This document shows positions 57,287-64,000 of a stretch of 64,000 bases of DNA, in pieces. Origin of the DNA: CAWFGS01 sp963815535 (GTDB taxonomy: Bacteria; Pseudomonadota; Alphaproteobacteria; Sphingomonadales; Sphingomonadaceae); assembly GCA_963815535.1 (NCBI GenBank), contig CAWFGS010000001.1, forward strand, positions 844,074 to 908,073. The letters are read 5' to 3'. Under the pieces are notes generated by a model that was not told the DNA's origin, did not search any database, and was given only the letters and a program-made list of their open reading frames with translations. The position numbers and the translations under genes are program-made. Each line of letters begins with the position of its first letter. The first letter of the stretch is position 1.

Positions 57287-57566
57287 ATGCCAGCATCCCC
57301 TTCGCCCGTTCCCGCCCGTCGCTGCCAACGACAATCCGACCGGGCTGGACCACGACCGGTTGATTACCGCCGCGTTGCGCCACTTCGGGCAATACGGCTT
57401 GCGCGCGGCGGAAGTAGCGAAGGCCAATGCGGCCCGCGCGCAGGCGGCGGGCAAGGATGGGGCATGCAGCCATTGGCTGTCCATCGCGGGCATTCTTGAT
57501 CGCCGACCCCGCCGGCAATTTCGGCCGCGCGCGCATGAACTGCTGCAAGGCAACGCGCCGTCCTGA
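57287..57566 (+). CDS. Small conserved hypothetical protein, frameshifted
   Basis: Starts at ATG 57287 (MPASPSPVPAR) and, after an early frame change, continues AANDNPTGLDHDRLITAALRHFGQYGLRAAEVAKANA and CSHWLSIAGILDRR. The ANDNP...LDHDRLI...FG.YGL pattern reminds me of a short family found across sphingomonads. No known catalytic or binding motif. The end is uncertain. Confidence 0.4.
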
Positions 57567-57788
57567 CCCGGCGCGGCGATCGCCTGCACGCGCCATATTG
57601 CATCTGCAAATCATTCGCAAGAATAACCCGTGGGCGCGACCGTTTTGACGGTTGCTTTCGCCCCGCCCGCCCATTAGGTCCGATGCCGATCGCAGGCGCG
57701 GCTTTTTCGCGGGACGAAAGCGATGCCGAACGCCGCTGGCCCACGGGCCGGGCAAGGATATGTCCCGCAGTTGGAAGGACGGATTTCT

Positions 57789-58765
57789 ATGGCCAAGCGC
57801 CAGGCACGCAACAAGATCGCGCTGATCGGCTCCGGCATGATCGGCGGCACGCTCGCCCATCTCGCCGCGAAGAAGGAAATGGGCGACATCGTCCTGTTCG
57901 ACATCGCCGAGGGGATGCCGCAGGGCAAGGCGCTCGACCTGTCGCAGTGCGGCCCGATCGAAGGGTTCGACGCGAAGATCACCGGCACCAACGACTATGC
58001 CGACATCGCCGGCGCGGATGTCGTGATCGTGACCGCCGGCGTCCCGCGCAAGCCGGGCATGAGCCGCGACGATCTGCTCGGCATCAATCTGAAGGTGATG
58101 AAGGCCGTCGGCGAAGGCATCAAGAACAACGCGCCCGACGCATTCGTGATCTGCATCACCAACCCGCTGGACGCGATGGTCTGGGCGCTGCGCGAATTTT
58201 CCGGCCTGCCGCACAACAAGGTGGTCGGCATGGCCGGCGTGCTCGACAGCGCGCGCTTCGCGACCTTCCTCGCCTGGGAATTCGACGTTGCAGCGTGAAG
58301 GACGTCAACGCCTTCGTGCTGGGCGGCCACGGCGACACGATGGTGCCGGTCCTCACCTACTCCACGATCAACGGCATTCCGGTGAAGGACATGGCCAAGA
58401 TCAAGGGCGTGTCGGAAGATCGCCTGGACGAAATCGTCAAGCGCACCCGCACGGGCGGCGGCGAAATCGTGGAGCTGCTCGGCAATGGCTCCGCCTATTA
58501 CGCCCCCGCCACCAGCGCGATCTCGATGGCCGAAGCCTATCTGGGCGACCAGAAGCGCATCCTGCCCTGCGCCAGCTATGTCGAGGGCAAGTACGGCCTC
58601 GACGGACTGTATGTCGGCGTGCCCACAGTGATCGGCGCGGGCGGCACGGAAGACGTGATCGAAATCGAACTGTCGGACGAGGAACGCAGCAACCTCAAGG
58701 TCAGCATCGATGCGGTCGAGGAACTGCTCGAGGCGTGCAAGGGGCTGGATAGCTCGCTGGCCTGA
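57789..58765 (+). CDS. mdh: Malate dehydrogenase, one frameshift
   Basis: Lactate-dehydrogenase-like bacterial MDH oxidising malate to oxaloacetate with NAD. NAD motif IALIGSGMIGGTLAHLAA, DIAEGMPQGKALDL, TAGVPRKPGMSRDDLL, ITNPLDAMVWAL; after a break near 58285-58298 the second frame gives VLGGHGDTMVPVLTYSTINGIP (catalytic His) and the C-terminal helix SIDAVEELLEACKGL. Product about 325 residues. Ends 155 bases before sucD. Breaking an essential-pathway enzyme by one or two bases suggests a sequence error. Confidence 0.92.
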
Positions 58766-58920
58766 AGGATAGCCACGACGCTGCTCCTCGCGTCGCCACG
58801 CACGCGGATCGTGGTTGACTGCTCTTTGCGCGGGTCTAACGCCCAGCGGCTAATCGGCCTTGATTTAAGCTACCAGCGTCACCGTTGTGTCGCTGGCACG
58901 CACTCGAAAGGACACATACA

Positions 58921-59813
58921 ATGTCCATCCTCGTAAACAAAGACACCAAGGTCATCACCCAAGGGATGACCGGCGACACCGGCACCTTCCACACCCAGCA
59001 GGCGCTCGATTACGGCACGCAGATGGTGCGGGCGTGACTCCCGGCAAAGGCGGCAGCGACGCATATCGGCCTGCCCAATTTCAACACCGTGCGCGAAGCC
59101 AAGGCCGCGACCGGCGCGACCGCATCGTGCATCTACGTGCCGCCGCCATTCGCCGCCGACGCGATCTGCGAAGCGATCGATGCCGAGATCGAACTGATCA
59201 TCGCCATCACCGAAGGCATTCCGGTGCTCGACATGGTGCGCGTCAAGGCCGCGCTCGAAGGCTCCAAGTCGCGCCTGATCGGGCCGAACTGCCCCGGCGT
59301 GCTGACGCCCGGCGAATGCAAGATCGGCATCATGCCCGGCTCCATCTTCAAGAAGGGCAGCGTCGGCGTCGTCTCGCGTTCCGGCACGCTGACCTACGAA
59401 GCGGTGCACCAGACCACGATGGTCGGCCTTGGCCAGACCACCGCGGTCGGCATCGGCGGCGATCCGGTGAACGGCACCAATTTCATCGACGTGCTGGACC
59501 TGTTCCTGGCCGACGACGACGACCAAGTCGATCATCATGATCGGCGAAATCGGCGGCAGCGCGGAAGAAGAAGCGGCCGAATTCATCAAGCACGAAGCCG
59601 CCAAGGGCCGCAGCAAGCCGATGGTCGGCTTCATCGCCGGCCGCACCGCGCCTCCGGGCCGGCGCATGGGCCATGCGGGCGCCATCGTTTCGGGCGGCAA
59701 GGGCGGCGCGGACGACAAGATCGCGGCGATGGAAGATGCGGGCATCCGCGTTTCGCCCGTCCCCAGCGAACTGGGCACCACGCTCGACGCGCATGCTGAA
59801 GGAACTGGCGTAA
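58921..59813 (+). CDS. sucD: Succinyl-CoA synthetase alpha subunit, frameshifted
   Basis: Starts MSILVNKDTKVITQGMTGDTG after ribosome-binding site GAAAGGA. Further signatures across three frames: GGSTHIGLPNFNTV region (frame break near 59035), ASCIYVPPPFAADAI, LIGPNCPGVLTPGECKIGIMPG, VGVVSRSGTLTYEAV; then MIGEIGGSAEEEAAEFI and the phosphohistidine region RRMGHAGAIVSGGKG. The last frame change restores MLKELA and stop TAA 59811. The sucC gene is not adjacent; the 155-base gap to mdh is too small for it. Confidence 0.92.
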
Positions 59814-59924
59814 TCCGGCGCTACGCCCGCCTGGTCCATGCGAGCGCTTTCCGACGAGAGCATCGCGTACAATACGGCTACCATGAAAGCCGCCGAATTC
59901 TCCGGCGGTTGAGGAACCCGACCG

Positions 59925-62229
59925 ATGGGTAACGAGCACGATTTCGACTGGACGACCGACAGAGGTCCGCAGGCCGGACCGTCCTGGGCCAATCCGCAGC
60001 TGGCCGCTGGTGGCGGCGACAGCGCGGACGATCTGACGCAGGCGCTCGACCCGACGGCGATGAAGATCGCGGTCGCGAAGCCGCGGCGAAACGGCGGGCA
60101 AGGCCGATGGACGAAGCTGCGCATCGAAGCAGGCGGCGGGCGATTCCATCCGCGCCATGCTGCTGATCCGCACTTATCGCGTGCGCGGACATCTGGCGGC
60201 CGATCTCGATCCGCTCGGCCTGTCGCAGCGCGAATTGCCCGACGACCTGACGCTCGAATGGCACGGCTTCACCGGCAAGCCGCTGGACGAACCGGTCTAT
60301 CTCGGCGGCAATCTCGGCCTCGAATGGGCGACCTCGCGCGATCTGGTACGAGGTGCTGCGGGCCAATTACTGCGGCCATGTCGGCCTCGAATACATGCAC
60401 ATTCGCCGATGTCGAGGAACGCCGCTTCCTCCAGGACCGGTTCGAAGGCCCGGACAAGGTCATCCAGTTCACCCCCGAGGGCAAGCAGGCCATCCTGGCC
60501 GCGGTGATCCGCGGCGAGCAATACGAGAAGTTTCTCGGCAAGAAATATGTCGGGACCAAGCGCTTCGGCCTCGACGGCGGGGAATCGATGATCCCGGCGC
60601 TGGAAGCGGTCATCAAGTATGGCGGCCAGATGGGCGTGCGCGAAATCATCTACGGCATGGCGCATCGCGGCCGGCTGAACGTGCTCGCCAACGTGATGGC
60701 CAAACCGTACAAGGTGATCTTCCACGAATTTTCCGGCGGCAGCGCCAATCCCGACGATGTCGGCGGTTCGGGCGATGTGAAATACCACCTCGGCACCAGC
60801 ACCGACCGCGAGTTCGACGGGATCAAGGTGCATATGAGCCTGGTCCCCAACCCCTCGCCACCTGGAAGCGGTCGACCCGGTCGTGCTGGGCAAGACCCGC
60901 GCGCAGCAGGCCATCCGCGACGATCTGACGAAGCACGAGCAGGTCCTGCCCGTGCTGATCCACGGCGATGCGGCGTTTGCCGGGCAAGGCGTGGTGTGGG
61001 AATGCTTCGGCCTGTCGGGCGTGCGCGGTTACAACACCGGCGGCTGCATGCATTTCGTCATCAACAACCAGATCGGCTTCACCACCAGCCCGCAATTCGC
61101 GCGGTCCAGCCCCTATCCGTCCGATGTGGCGAAGGGCGTTCAGGCGCCGATCCTGCACGTCAACGGCGACGATCCCGAAGCGGTGACCTTCGCCTGCAAG
61201 CTGGCGATCGAATACCGCCAGAGGTTCAACCGCGACATCGTGATCGACATGTGGTGCTATCGCCGGTTCGGCCACAACGAAGGCGACGAGCCGAGCTTCA
61301 CCCAGCCGCTGATGTACGACGAAGATCCGCAAGCATCCGCAAGGTCAGCGAGATGTATCGAAGCGGATCGGACGAAGGCGTGATCGACGAAGACTTCGCC
61401 AGGACAGCGACCGACGAGTTCATCGCGCATGCTCGACGAAGATTTCGAGGCCGCCAAAAGCTACAAGCCCAACGAGGCCGACTGGTTCGCCGGCCGGTGG
61501 AGCGGGCTGCACAAGCCGGCCGATCCCGAAACCGCGCGCCGCAACGTCGATACCGCGATCGAACGCAAGCTGTTCGACAGCCTGGGCCGCACGCTGACGA
61601 CGGTCCCGGACGATCTGACGATCCACAAGACGCTGGGCCGCGTGCTCGACGCCAAGGCGCAGATGTTCGAAGAGCGGCGAAGGGTTCGACTGGGCGACGG
61701 CCGAGGCGCTCGCGTTCGGCAGCCTGGTGACCGAAGGGTTCGGGGTGCGCCTGTCGGGCCAGGATTAGCGGACGCGGCACGTTCAGCCAGCGCCACGCCA
61801 TCTGGGTCGATCAGAACAACGAGAACAAGTATATCCCGCTCGACCACCCTGCCGCACGGCAAGTTCGAGGTGTACGACAGCATCCTGTCCGAATACGGCG
61901 TGCTCGGCTTCGAATACGGCTTTGCGCTGGCCGATCCCAAGACGCTGGTGATGTGGGAAGCGCAGTTCGGCGATTTCGCCAATGGCGCGCAGATCATCAT
62001 CGACCAGTTCATCGCCGCGGGCGAAGTCCAAATGGCTGCGCGCCAACGGCCTCGTCATGCTGTTGCCGCACGGGTACGAAGGACAGGGGCCGGAACATTC
62101 CTCAGCGCCCGGCTCGAACGGTTCCTGCAATTGTGCGCGAACGACAATATCCAGGTCTGCAACATCACCGCCCGGCGAATTACTTCCACGTGCTGCGCCG
62201 GCAGATGCTGCGTCCGTTCCGCAAACCTA
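59925..62229 (+). CDS. sucA: 2-oxoglutarate dehydrogenase E1 component, frameshifted and 3'-truncated
   Basis: Thiamine-diphosphate-dependent decarboxylating subunit of the 2-oxoglutarate dehydrogenase complex. MGNEHDFDWTTD start; in several frames: LLIRTYRVRGHLAADLDPLG, GMAHRGRLNVLANVMAKPYK, IFHEFSGG, VLIHGDAAFAGQGVVWE, NNQIGFTTSPQFARSSPYP, DMWCYRRFGHNEGDEP, and the last recognisable NYFHVLRRQMLRPFRKP at about 62226. The ordinary E1 continues about 90 residues further (KPLIVMTPKSLLRH type); this part is missing. Ten or more frame changes precede it. The end coincides with the start of a transposon-like sequence. Confidence 0.87.
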
Positions 62230-62451
62230 CAACTATGCCCTCGGTATATGAAGTATCGCTTTCGCTGCCTTCGTTGAGCGAAGGTGAAACTATTGGCTTT
62301 GTCGGTCTGCCGGAATTTCTTGGACTGTTGATTTGTTTTCAATATCTTGCCTGTGTCGCATTTCTGAAACCGATTTCAGGGGTAAGTGAGACTGGAAGCG
62401 ATTTGAGTTGCTATTGATGATACTTTGAGCATCCGCACGTTGAGCAACATT
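62230..62451. mobile_element. Left-end region of a Tn7/Tn5053-like element
   Basis: These 222 bases follow the abrupt end of sucA and precede the transposase gene. They are richer in A/T than the flank and contain small palindromes (CCTTCG-TTGAG-CGAAGG near 62277; CTGAAA-CCGA-TTTCAG at 62362-62377). A motif starting TGTCGCATTTCTGAA at 62354 resembles the TGTC-initial termini of TniA-type transposons and is a candidate end. No gene is evident. Confidence 0.45.
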
Positions 62452-64000
62452 ATGTCCGATAATTTTCCAGCTGACAAGGATTGGGAAGAGGCGGAGTTTC
62501 GCGCCCGGGTGCTGGCGGAATTACCGATCCAGCTCAGCCCAGGCGCTGTCGAATGGGCCATGCATCAGCTGAATGTCAGCCGATCCACGCTCTTTCGCCT
62601 GGTGAAGCAGTTCCGCGAGGATGGGCGGACCTCTGCATTGCTCCGGGATACACGGGGCCCTAAACCGGGCATGCAGCCCTTGGACCCGTTGGTGGAAACG
62701 ATCGTGTCCCGCCATTTCAAGGGGTTTTATGCTTCCCGTCGTAAGCCCACCAGGACACGGTTCTGGCGCGAAGTTGCTGCCGATTGTCGGGCGCAAGGGC
62801 TGGCCCCACCCTCGATCCGCCGTCTGGGGCGCTGGCTGGAGCAACATGACCAAGCTAAACTGATGGCCCGACGAGAGGGCAAGGACAAGGCCGAGCGGCG
62901 CTACATCCGGCCACGCCTGGGGGCTGGTCGCCAACGATCCGCTGGATATCGTCCAGATCGACCACACCAAGGCTGATGTGACAGTGGTAGATCCGGTGAC
63001 ACGACGTCCGCTCGGCAGGCCAACGCTGACGGTCGCGACCGACGTGAATACCCGGATGGTCTGGGTTTTACCTGTTTCTGGAACCGCCATCGCTACTGGC
63101 CGTCGCACTGTGTCTGACCCATACGGTAATGGACAAATCGCATTGGCTCACCGCGCGAGGTATCAGCACGGATTGGCCAACGCGGGGCATCCCGAACGCG
63201 ATTTATGTGGACAACGGCGCGGGATTCCATGCCCGCGCCTTCGGGCTCGCCTGTGCAGAGTACCAGATCGAACTGCGGTACCGTCCGCCAGGTACACCGC
63301 GCTATGGCGGCCATATCGAGCGCCTGATCGGCACAATGATGGGGGCGGTTCACCTGCTGCCGGGGTCGCATTTCTCGAACATCTTCGAGCGCGGCGATCT
63401 CGATGCCGAGGCCGAGGCGGTGATGACGCTCGGCGAACTGGAAACCTGGCTCGCTCTCGAGATCACCGGCTCCTACCATGTGCGGGTCCACTCTGCGCTG
63501 GAAACCACACCTGCGGCGGCTTGGGCGGCCCGGGTGGATGAGGCCCGGCTTCGCATGCCGACCGATCTCAGGCAGTTTTTGGTCGATTTTCTGCCTTCCG
63601 AGAGCCGTGTCTTGCAGCGTGACGGGTCACTCCTCTTCCACATCCGCTACTGGGCGGACGAGTTGCGCTGGCTGATGGGCCGGGAAAGCCGCAAGTTCAC
63701 GCTTAAATACGACCCGCGCGATCTCTCTCGCATTTTCGTGCTGACTGAGAACGGGATCATCGAAGCGAGACCCGCGGATATGACACGGCCTGCGATCACG
63801 CTCTGGGAGCACCGCGCGGCGCGGCGCGCCTTGCGCGAGGCCGGGCGCCGGTCGGTAGATGAGGAGCTGGACTTCCAGGACGATCGAGGCGCAGCGCGAC
63901 CTCGAGCGATAGCGCCGAGTGGGCAGACGAAGGCGATACGGCGCCATCAGGCTCGGCGGTTGCATCTCGCCCCTCTGCCGATGATCGATGTAACACCGGA
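62452..64000 (+). CDS. TniA/TnsB-like DDE transposase (Mu-type integrase core), frameshifted, runs off the window
   Basis: Starts at ATG 62452. N-terminal HTH part: LPIQLSPGAVEWAMHQLNVS, RSTLFRLVKQFREDGRTSAL, LVETIVSRHFKGFYASRRKP. After a frame change at about 62925 comes LDIVQIDHTKADVTVVDP (first catalytic Asp), then a break near 63065, then IYVDNGAGFHARAFGLACAE (second Asp) and GGHIERLIGTMMGAVH (Glu). The C-terminal Mu-type beta-barrel region (SLLFHIRYWADELRWLMG) follows. This D-D-E plus Mu_C arrangement is that of TniA/TnsB transposases, which need a TniB/TnsC ATPase normally encoded downstream, outside the window. Confidence 0.82.

Noticed and set aside
1..64000. CRISPR array or cas genes.
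   Set aside because: No regularly spaced direct repeats with unique spacers and no Cas motifs were seen; the two-copy repeat at 40.3/41.0 kb and the uvrA palindrome are not arrays.

Overview
The window is a chromosomal segment of roughly 60-65% GC from an alphaproteobacterium, most likely a sphingomonad (Sphingomonadales). Indicators are the CckA/CpdR cell-cycle phosphorelay proteins, the gene string icd ... alaS-gst-recA ... cckA-DUF2062-smpB-dapA with slt divergent, a SapC-family protein, tandem DUF4139 proteins, alphaproteobacterial SOS boxes (GTTC-N7-GTTC) at recA and uvrA, and the mdh-sucD-sucA TCA cluster. Family assignments come from motif recognition, not database search.

Layout. 0-10.4 kb: end of an RsuA/RluB pseudouridine synthase, rsmD, a PcrA/UvrD helicase, a DEAD-box RNA helicase, a D-2-hydroxyacid FAD oxidoreductase, SapC, an intergenic stretch that looks like a small-RNA gene (promoter 8796-8824, transcript about 8831-8940), an N-formylglutamate amidohydrolase and cpdR. 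10.4-20.4 kb: tRNA-Val(GAC), icd, a GNAT-nitrilase fusion, a CPA2 antiporter, a 57-residue protein, alaS, a GST and recA. 20.4-34.2 kb: two DUF4139 proteins, cckA, DUF2062, smpB, dapA, a lytic transglycosylase, a secreted protein, an outer-membrane barrel, rlmN and an SDR. 34.2-39.2 kb: cytochrome b plus a Tat-exported molybdopterin oxidoreductase, cfa, argG, rlpA.

39.1-43.0 kb is an accessory interval: an HTH protein whose 5' end is duplicated as a nonsense-mutated remnant on the far side of a GIY-YIG gene, a LuxR-type HTH protein with a C-terminal membrane anchor, a small protein, and an AT-rich pair (membrane protein plus winged-helix regulator). 43.0-50.5 kb: uvrA (carrying an in-frame palindromic element), a META-like lipoprotein, a GH24 lysozyme and an M3 metallopeptidase lipoprotein. 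50.6-55.7 kb: a cobalamin-riboswitch-controlled btuB-btuF-btuC-btuD operon on the minus strand. 56-62.2 kb: a SleB hydrolase, a small protein, mdh, sucD and sucA. sucA is cut near codon FRKP at about 62226 and is followed by a TniA/TnsB-like DDE transposase that runs to the window end.

About 25 genes, including ones normally essential (dapA, cckA, icd, mdh, sucA), carry one-base frame breaks. They cluster at 20.4-34 kb and 50-64 kb while long intervals are clean. I interpret most as sequencing/assembly errors, so these genes are listed as CDS over their full extent with the breaks described.
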